Source: a bacterium
GTDB lineage: Bacteria; Fidelibacterota; UBA2242
Length of the DNA stretch: 26,602 bases
Reading direction: 5' to 3'
Assembly (NCBI GenBank): GCA_018895675.1
Contig: JAHIOG010000380.1
Location: forward strand, 1-26,602
The first letter of the stretch is position 1; the number at the start of each line of letters is the position of its first letter. This document shows, one piece after another, positions 6,128-15,377 of this stretch. The notes under the pieces are model-generated. The model searched no databases and was not told the origin of the DNA. It was given only the letters and a program-made list of their open reading frames with translations. The position numbers were made by a program, and so were the translations under genes.

Positions 6128-7564
6128 ATGAAAAGGCAATCCCTTATATTCATCGCGTTTATTATTTTCTGCTTCAGCCAGGTTATCTACTCCGATCCAA
6201 AAGAACGACCCTATCGCGAGAATCTTACTTATTTTGAAAACACCCCAAATCAGTTGGACGTCTACCGACTTTACGGTCGCTTTGACGGCAATACGATTTT
6301 CATTCTGAGAGGCATACAGGGAGATGAACCGGGCGGGTTTCTGTCCGCAGATCTCTATCCCAATCTGGTTCTGGAAAGAGGCAATCTAATCGTCATTCCC
6401 CGTGCAAATTTTCACTCTATCATCAAAAACAAACGTGGTGTAAACGGTGACATGAACCGTCGCTTCGACAGCGATAAACCAAAAGATATTGACGATCAAA
6501 TCGTTGAGATTATCAAAGAACTGATGGAAGAATCCGATTTGTTTCTAAATCTCCATGACGGCTGGGGGTTTTACAGCAATACGTATATCGATAAGAACAG
6601 AAATCCCCGTCGCTTCGGTCAATCCATCATCGCCGATGCTTCCGAATATATAATTGAACAGGATACAATTCATCTCGAACGGATGGCGCACAAAGTTCTT
6701 GAAAAAGTTAACCGGAGAATCAGCAATCCTGATCATCATCTCCACTTTATGAACACACGCACACTGATTAGCGACACAAAATTTCCCGAGCAGAAAAAAT
6801 CCGCTACATATTTTGCCCTGACCCAATTTGGAATACCTGCATTCGGTATTGAAACATCAAAAAACCTCAAAGATCTGGAACTCAAAATTCGCTATCACAA
6901 TTATGTGATTAACGAGTTTCTGAAACTCTTTAACGTTGAGCCGGAACACCCTGCCATTATTTATGAAGCGCCGCGCCTGATTTATCTTCTCGTTTCTATA
7001 AATAACAATGTACCCATGGTAATAGACGATAAAAACACCTTAAATCTCCTGGAAGGCGATAAAATCAAGATTACCCATATTGAATCCAACTACAACCGCG
7101 GACTCAGCTGTGATATTCTTGGCGTCGGGGATGAACAGGACTTTCAGAAAAGTCTTACCATCAATACTCAAGCCCGTATCCAGGTTCGCAAAGACAATCG
7201 ATTAATCGGTGAAATAATACTGAATGTCGATGTCGTTGACAACCAATTATTCACCTATCTGATTGAAGTAAATGGAAAAAAACAGGCGTTTGTTGACAAG
7301 CAGACGTTCAAAGTCAAGCGAGGCGATAAGCTGAGAATTTTGAATGTTCTCCACGAAAAAATGATTCCCGCTCATTATAAAGTCAATTTGAAAGGTTATG
7401 TCCCGCCTAATGGATATAATAAGGGTGAAGATCGAAATTACATGATCGACACCAACACATTACGCTGGAAGAAGTACTCTCTTAATGGATATGGGAATAT
7501 TTATCCTGTGGTTGTCATCAAAAATGGGCAGGAATTATCCCGAATTTTCATTTCTATTGAATAA
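6128..7564 (+). CDS. Csd4-like M99-family zinc carboxypeptidase acting on peptidoglycan
   Basis: This 478-residue exported protein matches the M99/M14-like family typified by Csd4 of Helicobacter pylori, a D,L-carboxypeptidase that trims muropeptide tripeptides to dipeptides and controls cell shape. A signal peptide (1-22, ending QVIYS) is followed by the catalytic fold. GIQGDEPGGF gives Gln64 and Glu67, the unusual QxxE zinc pair of this family in place of HxxE. NLHDGWGF gives the third ligand His143, VNGDMNRRFD the substrate-binding arginines, and FGIETSKN the general base Glu242. About 200 C-terminal residues form beta-rich domains like those that follow the catalytic domain in Csd4. It starts 1 nt after the stop of the decayed L,D-transpeptidase and presumably shared its transcript; both act on stem peptides in the periplasm. 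The enzyme itself looks intact. Confidence 0.85.
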   Translation: MKRQSLIFIAFIIFCFSQVIYSDPKERPYRENLTYFENTPNQLDVYRLYGRFDGNTIFILRGIQGDEPGGFLSADLYPNLVLERGNLIVIPRANFHSIIKNKRGVNGDMNRRFDSDKPKDIDDQIVEIIKELMEESDLFLNLHDGWGFYSNTYIDKNRNPRRFGQSIIADASEYIIEQDTIHLERMAHKVLEKVNRRISNPDHHLHFMNTRTLISDTKFPEQKKSATYFALTQFGIPAFGIETSKNLKDLELKIRYHNYVINEFLKLFNVEPEHPAIIYEAPRLIYLLVSINNNVPMVIDDKNTLNLLEGDKIKITHIESNYNRGLSCDILGVGDEQDFQKSLTINTQARIQVRKDNRLIGEIILNVDVVDNQLFTYLIEVNGKKQAFVDKQTFKVKRGDKLRILNVLHEKMIPAHYKVNLKGYVPPNGYNKGEDRNYMIDTNTLRWKKYSLNGYGNIYPVVVIKNGQELSRIFISIE

Positions 7565-7619
7565 ATAATTTTTTAGTATCTCATCCATTCTTTATTTAAT
7601 TACATTCCCGGCTTTTTCG

Positions 7620-7649
7620 TTGACATTGAGTTCGTCTCTCAATTAAATT
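7620..7649 (+). promoter_or_regulatory. Candidate sigma-70-type promoter upstream of secD
   Basis: A perfect TTGACA (7620-7625) is followed after 18 bp by TAAATT (7644-7649), about 50 bp before the secD start codon, in a 134-bp gap after the M99 gene. The -10 is imperfect. A Bacteroidota-type promoter cannot be excluded in this lineage. Confidence 0.35.
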
Positions 7650-7698
7650 CAACCGCTTTTTTCTAAACCTGAAATCGTTCATATAGAGGTACAAATAC

Positions 7699-9612
7699 AT
7701 GTTTAAAAAAACAAACATTCGGTTCATTATTATTGGGATGGCGATTCTTTTAGCGACATATTCGCTTTACTGGACAGTTGCTTACAATAGTTTCTCTCCT
7801 GAAAAACTGGAGATAATGCGATCTGACGGAACTAATGAAAATTATGAAAATCGCATCATCAGGCTCGGTCTGGACCTTCAAGGTGGTATGCATGTGGTGC
7901 TGGAACTCAATCTTCCCAAACTGACCGAAACACTCGCCACCAATAAAACACCAGAATTTTACACTATATTAAATAACACAACAGATGAATATAAAGCTAC
8001 CAATGAAGATTTCTTCAATATCTTCCTCCGAAATGTAGAATCGGAAGATTTCAAACTAATTCGCCATTTTCCTAATATGGAAAAATTTAAAAACGATGGA
8101 ATCGTTGCAGAATTACGAAGTGAATCCAAAGACGCCATGCAGCGTGCGTTGCAGATTATCCGCAACCGCGTGGATCAGTTCGGCGTATCCGAACCAACCA
8201 TCCAGAAAGCCGGACAATATCGTATCATTGTTGAACTTGCCGGTATCAAGGATCCTGAACGCGCCCGCGATCTGATCCAGAGCACGGCTCTACTCGAATT
8301 CACGCTTCTTAAAGATCCTCAGGTCACACAATCCTTCATCGCTTCGGTGGATAACTATTTAAAGACGGGGCGCAAGGACGCGATTCAGCCGGTATCCACG
8401 GAAGAGGACACAACCGTTGCAATTAAAGAATCAAAAGATAAGGCAGTCAGTGTAAATGAACTGTTGGGCATTACTGAAGCAGATATGGATATTGAAGGGG
8501 ACACCACCGACAGCGCACTGGTTGTTGATGCGGAATTATTTGCTGACAAGCCTTTCTCATCGTTGCTGCGAAATGTTCATAACTCTATCGGCGTGCCGGA
8601 GCGCAACTTATACACCGTAAAGAAAATTCTCTCAGATCCGGATGTGGAAAAGCTACTACCTTATGACTCGCAATTCCTCTGGTCGGCAAAACCCGAACGA
8701 ATCACAAGCTCAGGGGGAAAAACGGAAAACTACTTTTTACTGTACCACCTGAACCGCGAAGCCGGTATACAGGGAAAATATATCAAAAAAGCCACCGCCT
8801 CCATTGGCGGCGCTCAGACGAAATCCGCCGGTCAACCCATTATCAATATCAATATGAATAGCGAGGGAGCAAGAATTTTCTCGCGCTTGACCGGATCGAA
8901 CATAGGCAAATTTCTCGCCATCGTACTGGATGATAAGGTTTATATGGCTCCATCAATCAATGTCAAAATCCCAAATGGATCAGCCTATATCGAAGGTCTT
9001 GAAAATATGGAAGAGGCAAAAAATATCGCCATCATACTACGTGCCGGCGCACTGCCTGCGCCAGTGGACGTAATCGAAGAAAGAACGATTGGTCCTTCTC
9101 TTGGAAGAGATTCTATCAATATTGGAACAAAAGTCGGTCTTATCGGATTCCTTCTCGTTATTGGCTTTATGGTGCTTTATTACAAACAGTCCGGTTTACT
9201 TGCCGATTTAGCCTTAGTATTAAATATTGTTTTTGTTATGGCAATTCTGGCAACGCTGGGCGCAACATTGACCTTACCGGGTATTGCCGGTCTCATCCTT
9301 ACTGTGGGTATTGCCGTCGATGCAAACGTTCTGATTTTCGAGCGCATAAGGGAAGAACTGGAAAGAGGGAAAACCGTTCGCGCCGCTATCGATGCCGGTT
9401 ACAGCCGGGCATTCAGAACAATCCTTGATGCAAACGTGACCACTATGCTGACGGCATTGATTTTATGGCAGTTTGGAACTGGTCCGGTAAAGGGATTTGC
9501 TGTGACTCTATTCTGGGGTATTCTTTCCAGTATGTTTACGGCTATTTTTGTGACACGGACTTTTTACAATTACAGAACCGACCGTAAAGTATTAAAAACA
9601 TTAAGTATATAA
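7699..9612 (+). CDS. secD: Protein translocase subunit SecD
   Basis: This 637-residue inner-membrane subunit works with SecF to use the ion gradient for late steps of Sec-dependent export. One N-terminal helix (about 10-30) precedes the conserved LGLDLQGGMHVVLEL of the P1 head. The P1 domain carries RALQIIRNRVDQFGVSEPTIQ, and the long periplasmic region includes an acidic insert of over 100 residues between its conserved parts. LRAGALPAPV precedes five C-terminal helices with GIAVDANVLIFERIREE, the transmembrane motif that holds the proton-relay aspartate. Length and insert resemble SecD of Bacteroidota and relatives. The start ATG has AGAGGT 9 nt upstream. secF follows after 18 nt as a separate gene. 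Confidence 0.97.
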   Translation: MFKKTNIRFIIIGMAILLATYSLYWTVAYNSFSPEKLEIMRSDGTNENYENRIIRLGLDLQGGMHVVLELNLPKLTETLATNKTPEFYTILNNTTDEYKATNEDFFNIFLRNVESEDFKLIRHFPNMEKFKNDGIVAELRSESKDAMQRALQIIRNRVDQFGVSEPTIQKAGQYRIIVELAGIKDPERARDLIQSTALLEFTLLKDPQVTQSFIASVDNYLKTGRKDAIQPVSTEEDTTVAIKESKDKAVSVNELLGITEADMDIEGDTTDSALVVDAELFADKPFSSLLRNVHNSIGVPERNLYTVKKILSDPDVEKLLPYDSQFLWSAKPERITSSGGKTENYFLLYHLNREAGIQGKYIKKATASIGGAQTKSAGQPIININMNSEGARIFSRLTGSNIGKFLAIVLDDKVYMAPSINVKIPNGSAYIEGLENMEEAKNIAIILRAGALPAPVDVIEERTIGPSLGRDSINIGTKVGLIGFLLVIGFMVLYYKQSGLLADLALVLNIVFVMAILATLGATLTLPGIAGLILTVGIAVDANVLIFERIREELERGKTVRAAIDAGYSRAFRTILDANVTTMLTALILWQFGTGPVKGFAVTLFWGILSSMFTAIFVTRTFYNYRTDRKVLKTLSI

Positions 9613-9630
9613 ACTTCGGGAATTATAAAA

Positions 9631-10524
9631 ATGAGATTTTTTAAAGAGACCAACATTCAATTCGTCAAATTCAGTAAAAACGCGATTACTGGTTCCGTAA
9701 TTTTTTTATTGATCAGCATTGTCTCCATTTTCCTGATTAGGGGATTGAATTACAGTATCGATTTCACCGGCGGAACGCTTATTCAGGTGCAGTTCAGCAA
9801 AGAGACCAGCACTGCTGAAATCAGAGAAGCGATGGCAACAGTGAACTTACAGAACAGCATCATTCAGAAATCGGCGGGATTAAATGAATTCATGATCCGG
9901 GTTGCCCAGGACGAAACCATTGAAAATTTACCTGCGGCGGTAAATGAAGGGCTGCGTTCTTTGGAAGGAAACACATTCGATATACGACGTACCGATCAGG
10001 TTGGTCCGAAAATCGGAAAGGAGTTGCGTAGCACGGCAATTCTGGCAATTATTTCGGCGCTCTTCGTTATTGGTGTATATATTTCCATCCGGTTCCAGTT
10101 TCGCTTTGCCATCGGAGCGGTTGTAGCATTGATCCACGACGTGTTATTCACACTCGGTATCTTCTCATTGGCACAACTTGAAATTTCGTTGACAACCATT
10201 GCTGCTTTTCTCACGATTGTCGGTTACTCTCTGAATGATACGATTGTGCTCTACGACAGGATACGTGAAGACATAAAAATCATGCGTTCTGATACAATCG
10301 AAGCTATTGTTAATAAGAGCATCAACGAAACTCTGAGCCGGACGATCATTACATCACTGACCACTTTTATTGTCGTTCTCGTGTTGGCTTTTGCAACCGG
10401 TGAAGTCCGGATTTTTGCCATCGCAATGATTATCGGTGTCTTTGTCGGAACATATTCCTCAATCTATATTGCCGGTCCGGTAGTAATCGCCTGGCAAAAA
10501 AAATTCAGTGCAAAAAAGAAATAA
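9631..10524 (+). CDS. secF: Protein translocase subunit SecF
   Basis: The 297-residue partner of SecD in the SecDF complex. Helix 1 (18-38) leads into LNYSIDFTGGTLIQVQF, the SecF signature, then a short P4 periplasmic domain and IRRTDQVGPKIGKELR before five more helices. IVGYSLNDTIVLYDRIRED is the SecF counterpart of the SecD relay helix. No strong Shine-Dalgarno is visible before the ATG, so translation may depend on coupling to secD 18 nt upstream. The protein ends in a short lysine-rich tail, and a hairpin terminator begins 25 nt after the stop. Confidence 0.97.
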   Translation: MRFFKETNIQFVKFSKNAITGSVIFLLISIVSIFLIRGLNYSIDFTGGTLIQVQFSKETSTAEIREAMATVNLQNSIIQKSAGLNEFMIRVAQDETIENLPAAVNEGLRSLEGNTFDIRRTDQVGPKIGKELRSTAILAIISALFVIGVYISIRFQFRFAIGAVVALIHDVLFTLGIFSLAQLEISLTTIAAFLTIVGYSLNDTIVLYDRIREDIKIMRSDTIEAIVNKSINETLSRTIITSLTTFIVVLVLAFATGEVRIFAIAMIIGVFVGTYSSIYIAGPVVIAWQKKFSAKKK

Positions 10525-10549
10525 ATTGACATTAAAATAATTCACAAAT

Positions 10550-10580
10550 AAATGCTCCCCCGTTGGGAGCATTTTATATT
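10550..10580 (+). terminator. Rho-independent terminator after secDF
   Basis: A perfect 10-bp stem (aaatgctccc at 10550-10559, gggagcattt at 10565-10574) with loop ccgtt leads into a T-rich run. It lies 25 nt after the secF stop and just before the purA ribosome binding site, so it separates the two units. Its closeness to the purA start could also make it an attenuator for purA. Confidence 0.8.
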
Positions 10581-10593
10581 TTGGAGGATCTCC

Positions 10594-11844
10594 ATGCCTG
10601 TCACAGCTGTGCTGGGAGCCCAATGGGGCGATGAAGGAAAAGGGAAAATTGTCGATTATTTAAGCGATCATGCCGACGTTGTAGCACGCTTTCAGGGCGG
10701 CGCTAATGCCGGGCATACCATATTTGTAAATGGTGAAGAGACGATATTGCATCAATTGCCCTGCGGCATTCTTCGTGAACGCACGGACTGTATTCTTGGC
10801 AATGGCATGGTCATAGACCCGGTTGGATTAATCAACGAGATGAACCATCTTCGTGACAAGGGTATTTCCATAGGGAAACGAATTCATGTATCACGGTTAG
10901 CTCATGTTGTCACGCCGCTCCATAAACTGCTGGACGCCAAATCCGAAGCGGCTCTCGGCAACAACGCGATTGGCACTACCAAACGAGGTATTGGTCCTTG
11001 CTACGCCGATAAAATAAATCGCTCCGGCATCCAGATTAAAAACCTTCGATCCCCCGATGCCCTTCAAACAATAATCAATCACAAGATCGATACTCTCATT
11101 CAGAAAGGGATTCTTGCAGAAACCGAGAAAATATTATTACAAAGCGATCTGGATCGTTTTTATGCATGTATCCCGGAAGTCTATGCCTGTGCCGCCGATA
11201 CCTCTATGATGATGAATGATTTCATCCGGGCAAAAAAAAACATCCTTATTGAAGGCGCTCAGGGAACCTTGCTGGATGTAGATTTTGGTTCATATCCATT
11301 TGTGACATCCTCCAATACTATTTCTGGCAGCATTTGCACCGGGCTTGGGATTGGTCCTAAAACTATTGACAATATCATTGGCGTTTACAAAAGCTATACG
11401 ACCCGGGTTGGCGCCGGTCCTTTCCCAACAGAACTGACCGATGAAACCGGAGATTATCTGCAACAGACCGGAGGCGAATTCGGAGCCACCACCAAACGAA
11501 AACGACGTTGTGGCTGGTTCGATGCCGCGATAGGTATTTATGCTGCCACGATAAACGGATTTACTTCAATCGCTATTACAAAACTGGATGTTCTTGACGA
11601 CTTAAACGAAATTCGAATCTGTACTCATTATGAAAACGGAAATTTCCCGGATATTGATTTTGAGGCGGCTGTTTCTCATTATATCACTTTAAAAGGCTGG
11701 AATCAGGACACCACATCGGCGCGAAAATTCAATGATCTTCCACAAGAAGCCCGTGAGTATATCAAGACTATTGAAAAGCTATTGCGTACACCTATAAAGT
11801 ACATCTCGGTGGGTAAAGAACGACAGCAGATTGTTCGGTTTTAA
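10594..11844 (+). CDS. purA: Adenylosuccinate synthetase
   Basis: This 416-residue cytosolic enzyme joins aspartate to IMP with GTP to give adenylosuccinate, the first committed step to AMP. The P-loop GAQWGDEGKGK has catalytic Asp13, and GGANAGHTIF has His41. IGTTKRGIGPCYADK, EGAQGTLLDVDFGSYPFVTSSN and the C-terminal TRKRR-like TTKRKRRCGWFD with GTP-binding TKLDVLD follow in the usual order and at the usual length. I start at ATG 10594, which has GGAGG 6 nt upstream, rather than the in-frame ATG at 10552 that lies inside the terminator stem. Confidence 0.97.
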   Translation: MPVTAVLGAQWGDEGKGKIVDYLSDHADVVARFQGGANAGHTIFVNGEETILHQLPCGILRERTDCILGNGMVIDPVGLINEMNHLRDKGISIGKRIHVSRLAHVVTPLHKLLDAKSEAALGNNAIGTTKRGIGPCYADKINRSGIQIKNLRSPDALQTIINHKIDTLIQKGILAETEKILLQSDLDRFYACIPEVYACAADTSMMMNDFIRAKKNILIEGAQGTLLDVDFGSYPFVTSSNTISGSICTGLGIGPKTIDNIIGVYKSYTTRVGAGPFPTELTDETGDYLQQTGGEFGATTKRKRRCGWFDAAIGIYAATINGFTSIAITKLDVLDDLNEIRICTHYENGNFPDIDFEAAVSHYITLKGWNQDTTSARKFNDLPQEAREYIKTIEKLLRTPIKYISVGKERQQIVRF

Positions 11845-12091
11845 GATATTCCATTCTGATATTTTCTTAGAATTTTCACGCTATAATAAAACAAACATTC
11901 ATTTAATAAACGGATGTTTCTGAATTCCATTGATTTAGGGCGTATTTTTTAATAAATTACCGCGTGGTTTTATGATTTGCAATTACTAAATGGAATATTC
12001 CACATTACCAAGCCAGTTGATAATAGACACTCACAATACAGCACATTTTTCAGAACCATCTTTATATCTCATAGCCGGTTTGATAATAAAT

Positions 12092-12097
12092 TATAAT
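12092..12097 (+). promoter_or_regulatory. Possible -10 element (TATAAT) for the ruvB operon
   Basis: TATAAT stands 25 bp before the ruvB start in a 278-bp gap downstream of purA, the only sizeable gap before the long operon. No good -35 is found at the right spacing. The gap also holds a weak hairpin after purA (AAACATTC / GGATGTTT, no T-run). Confidence 0.3.
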
Positions 12098-12122
12098 TTT
12101 TCGTTCAATTTTGTGAAATACA

Positions 12123-13142
12123 TTGCGTCCTGAATATATCGATCCCCAAAAGTTATCAGAAGATGTCGAAGTCGAACAACGTGTTCGCCCTTCTGCTTTT
12201 GCCGAATTTATCGGTCAGCAGAAAGCAGTGGACAACCTGAAGTTATACATCACAGCCGCCCAAAAACGGGGCGAGGCGCTCGATCATGTATTGCTTTTCG
12301 GTCCTCCCGGGCTGGGAAAAACTACGCTTGCACATATTGTGGCGAAGGAGCTCGGTGTAAATATTAAAACTTCTTCAGGCCCTGTAATTGAACGCGCCGG
12401 CGACCTGGCTGGAATACTGACCAATCTTTCCCATGGAGATGTGTTTTTTATCGATGAAATCCATCGTTTAAACAACGTTGTCGAAGAATATCTATACTCA
12501 GCAATGGAAGACTTTACAATCGATATCATGATTGACAAAGGACCAAGTGCCAGAAGCATTCAACTCAGTCTCGAAAATTTTACACTTATCGGCGCCACTA
12601 CAAGACTGGGGCGCCTGACATCGCCAATGCGCGACCGCTTTGGCGTCGTGCTGAGACTGGACTACTATACAAACGAAGAACTCTATAAAATTTTAATCCG
12701 AACCGCAAAAATATTAAATATCGAAATTGCTAAGGCTGGAGCCCAGGAAATTTCCAAACGCTCCCGCGGGACGCCCAGAATTGCCAACCGGATATTACGA
12801 CGGGCTCGCGATTATGCACAGATCAAGGCAAAAGGAGTTATTGATAAGGACGCTGCTGATCAATCACTGAAACTGTTGGATATTGATGACCGTGGTCTTG
12901 ACAATATGGATCGCACAATTCTAACGGTAATTCTTCAAAAATTTTCCGGCGGGCCAGTCGGTTTAAACAGTCTGGCGGTAGCCATCGGTGAAGACTCAGA
13001 AACCATTGAAGATGTCTATGAGCCCTTTTTAATTCAAAATGGTCTTATTCAGCGGACATCGCGTGGTCGCCAGGCAACGCCGGAAACATATAAATATTTC
13101 GGGCTGAAGATATCGTCCGAGCAACAAACTTTATTTGAATAA
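12123..13142 (+). CDS. ruvB: Holliday junction branch migration helicase RuvB
   Basis: This 339-residue AAA+ motor drives branch migration of Holliday junctions with RuvA. The N-terminal VRPSAFAEFIGQ is followed by Walker A GPPGLGKT (60-67), Walker B DEIH from Asp111, sensor 1 GATTRLG, the arginine finger in MRDRFG, sensor 2 RGTPRIANR, and a C-terminal winged helix ending TSRGRQATPETYKYFG. The start is TTG with no clear Shine-Dalgarno; no in-frame ATG gives a full-length protein. Neither ruvA nor ruvC is in the window. ruvB next to queA is a common bacterial arrangement. Confidence 0.97.
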   Translation: MRPEYIDPQKLSEDVEVEQRVRPSAFAEFIGQQKAVDNLKLYITAAQKRGEALDHVLLFGPPGLGKTTLAHIVAKELGVNIKTSSGPVIERAGDLAGILTNLSHGDVFFIDEIHRLNNVVEEYLYSAMEDFTIDIMIDKGPSARSIQLSLENFTLIGATTRLGRLTSPMRDRFGVVLRLDYYTNEELYKILIRTAKILNIEIAKAGAQEISKRSRGTPRIANRILRRARDYAQIKAKGVIDKDAADQSLKLLDIDDRGLDNMDRTILTVILQKFSGGPVGLNSLAVAIGEDSETIEDVYEPFLIQNGLIQRTSRGRQATPETYKYFGLKISSEQQTLFE

Positions 13143-13154
13143 AGGAGAAATCTT

Positions 13155-14189
13155 ATGAGACTTACCGATTTCGATTATGTATTACCTGAAGAACTGATCG
13201 CACAGTATCCGATCGAAAAACGTGATCATTCCAAATTAATGATTATTGACCGGAAAGAAGGCAGTATAAAACATAAACACTTTTACAATCTACCCGATTA
13301 TCTAAATGCGGGTGATCTTTTAATTGTTAACGAAACCATGGTATATCCCGCGCGGCTTTGGGCTGTCAAGGATCGCACAGACGCTAAAGTAGAGGTGTTT
13401 TTATTACGGGAGCTGGACAACAATCTCTGGGAAGTCATGGTCAAACCTGCCCGTAAAGTACGGATCGGTAACAAGTTGACCGTTGCGGAAGGTGTTCAGT
13501 GCGATGTGATTGACAACACCGTCTCCGGCGGACGGGTCGTTCGGTTTAACAACATAGCCCAAAATGATCTATACACCCTGATCGATAAAATCGGTCAGTC
13601 TCCATTGCCCCCCTATATCAATCGCGACCCCACACCTGAAGATAAGGTTAAATATCAGACGGTATATGCCCGGCGCCGCGGTGCGGTCGCTGCACCGACA
13701 GCCGGATTACATTTCACGGATAATCTTATTGAAAAAATCAAAGCAAAAGGTGTAAAAATATTCCCGGTTGTACTGCATATCGGTTTGGGCACTTTCCGTC
13801 CGGTAACGGTCGAAGATCTGTCCCGACATCACATGAACTCGGAATACTATGAAGTGTGTGCGGAAACGGCAATCGCCATTAACGAAGCGAAGGCAAAAGG
13901 GAAACGAATTGTTGCGGTGGGTACATCCGCCGTTCGCGCTCTCGAAACAGTCACGGTATCCGGCTTTCAGGTCAGTCCCCGTAAAGGCTGGACAGATAAG
14001 TATATTTATCCACCGTATGATTTTAAAATGGTTGATGTTCTGATTACAAACTTTCATCAATCTAAATCCACATTGATTCTGCAGGTCGCCGCTTTCGCCA
14101 ATCGGGATTTAATCATGAAAGCTTATCACATTGCGATAAAAAAGAAATATCGCTTCTTCAGTTATGGCGATGCAATGATAGTTTTCTAA
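13155..14189 (+). CDS. queA: S-adenosylmethionine:tRNA ribosyltransferase-isomerase QueA
   Basis: The 344-residue enzyme transfers and isomerises the ribosyl part of SAM onto 7-aminomethyl-7-deazaguanine in tRNA, giving epoxyqueuosine. Family motifs are visible: FDYVLPEELIAQYP at the N-terminus, GDLLIVNETMVYPARL, YQTVYARRRGAVAAPTAGLHFT, HIGLGTFRPV, and near the C-terminus TNFHQSKSTLILQVAAF. The ATG follows AAAGGAG by 8 nt, and the gene starts 12 nt after ruvB. Queuosine goes into tRNAs for Asn, Asp, His and Tyr, so this gene implies a queuosine pathway elsewhere in the genome. Confidence 0.96.
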   Translation: MRLTDFDYVLPEELIAQYPIEKRDHSKLMIIDRKEGSIKHKHFYNLPDYLNAGDLLIVNETMVYPARLWAVKDRTDAKVEVFLLRELDNNLWEVMVKPARKVRIGNKLTVAEGVQCDVIDNTVSGGRVVRFNNIAQNDLYTLIDKIGQSPLPPYINRDPTPEDKVKYQTVYARRRGAVAAPTAGLHFTDNLIEKIKAKGVKIFPVVLHIGLGTFRPVTVEDLSRHHMNSEYYEVCAETAIAINEAKAKGKRIVAVGTSAVRALETVTVSGFQVSPRKGWTDKYIYPPYDFKMVDVLITNFHQSKSTLILQVAAFANRDLIMKAYHIAIKKKYRFFSYGDAMIVF

Positions 14190-14202
14190 AGAAGCAATAC
14201 CA

Positions 14203-14895
14203 ATGAAATCTACAAGTGCAATAATCGTCGCTGCCGGCAGTGGCACACGGATGAAATCATCTGTGCCAAAACCATTTTTAACCCTCGATAACAATACAGT
14301 CTTATATCACACAATTCAACGTTTTCTACAGGTGGCGGATATTTCAGAAATTATTATCGTTACCTCTTCTCAACTGTTGACTTCTGAATATCTGCGGGTC
14401 TCTATACCGAAATCAGCATCCATACCAATACGAACCATTGCCGGAGGCAAGCAACGTCAGGATTCAGTTTATAATGGTCTTCAAGCCGTAAATCCTGATT
14501 CGATAATCGTTTGCATACACGACGGCGTTCGCCCATTCATCGATCCCGAGACAATAACAAGCACAATCGAACTTTGCAATCAATATGACGGAGCAATTGT
14601 CGCAGTACCATCAACAAACACGCTTAAGGAAATCCAGGACCAATTGATTGTGAAAACAATTGATCGTGATATCATCTGGCAGGCTCAAACACCTCAGACA
14701 TTCCGAAAGGATATTCTCATAAATGCCTATAAACAGGCATTCCGGACTAATGTCACCGGTACGGACGACGCCAGTCTTGTCGAACAGAGCGGTGGACGGA
14801 TTGGAATTGTTGCAGGCAGTCTGCGGAATATAAAAATAACCTGTCAGCATGACCTGCTTATTGCACAATTATTACTTGAAAAGGGAGCAATATGA
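14203..14895 (+). CDS. ispD: 2-C-methyl-D-erythritol 4-phosphate cytidylyltransferase
   Basis: The 230-residue enzyme makes CDP-methylerythritol from MEP and CTP and releases PPi, in the MEP route to isoprenoids. The N-terminal nucleotide-binding loop IIVAAGSGTRMKSSVPKPFL, GGKQRQDSVYNGL, HDGVRPFIDP, AQTPQTF and GTDDASLVE match IspD in order. It starts 13 nt after queA and overlaps ispF by 4 nt (ATGA), which points to translational coupling. The PPi it releases is a substrate of the membrane pyrophosphatase encoded downstream. Confidence 0.96.
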   Translation: MKSTSAIIVAAGSGTRMKSSVPKPFLTLDNNTVLYHTIQRFLQVADISEIIIVTSSQLLTSEYLRVSIPKSASIPIRTIAGGKQRQDSVYNGLQAVNPDSIIVCIHDGVRPFIDPETITSTIELCNQYDGAIVAVPSTNTLKEIQDQLIVKTIDRDIIWQAQTPQTFRKDILINAYKQAFRTNVTGTDDASLVEQSGGRIGIVAGSLRNIKITCQHDLLIAQLLLEKGAI

Positions 14896-15377
14896 AAAAG
14901 TTCAATATACGCGTCGGGCACGGTGTTGACACTCATGCGTTTTCAGAGGGAAGGGCGCTTGTACTCGGCGGCATAAATATCCCTTTTGAAAAAGGACTCG
15001 CCGGTCATTCCGATGCCGACGTTGTTATTCACGCTGTTATGGATGCTTTACTTGGCGCTGCCGGTCTCGGAGATATCGGAAAACATTTCCCAAATATAAA
15101 CGCTCAATATAAAAACATCTCAAGTGTGCTGTTACTTGAGAATGTGGTGTCAATGATCCAGGACAGGCATTACTACATCGGGAATGTTGACATAACCATT
15201 ATTGCCCAAGAACCCAAAATCAATCCCTATATTCCGGCAATGCAGAAGATACTTGCTCCTGTTTTAAAAATTCCCGTTGATGCTATATCGATTAAAGCCA
15301 CAACAACAGAGAAAATGGGGTTTATCGGTAGAGAAGAGGGTATCGCGGCATTTGCAACCGCATTAATTGGATTCTGA
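14892..15377 (+). CDS. ispF: 2-C-methyl-D-erythritol 2,4-cyclodiphosphate synthase
   Basis: The 161-residue enzyme cyclises CDP-ME 2-phosphate to MEcPP and releases CMP; it is a homotrimer with zinc at each active site. Zinc ligands are Asp13 and His15 in GHGVDTHAF and His47 in DADVVIHAVMD. HSDAD and KATTTEKMGFIGREEGIAA, which hold the substrate and nucleotide, are intact. It overlaps ispD by 4 nt and dedA by 1 nt (TGATG). The step between IspD and IspF is done by IspE, encoded two genes further on, so all three consecutive enzymes lie together. Confidence 0.97.
   Translation: MKKFNIRVGHGVDTHAFSEGRALVLGGINIPFEKGLAGHSDADVVIHAVMDALLGAAGLGDIGKHFPNINAQYKNISSVLLLENVVSMIQDRHYYIGNVDITIIAQEPKINPYIPAMQKILAPVLKIPVDAISIKATTTEKMGFIGREEGIAAFATALIGF

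Noticed and set aside
10552..10593. Longer purA start at the first in-frame ATG
   Set aside because: It lies inside the terminator stem and adds residues absent from PurA; ATG 10594 has a proper GGAGG.
11878..11915. Hairpin after purA as a rho-independent terminator
   Set aside because: The stem is short with a G-T pair and no T-run follows, so it is too weak to list as a terminator.
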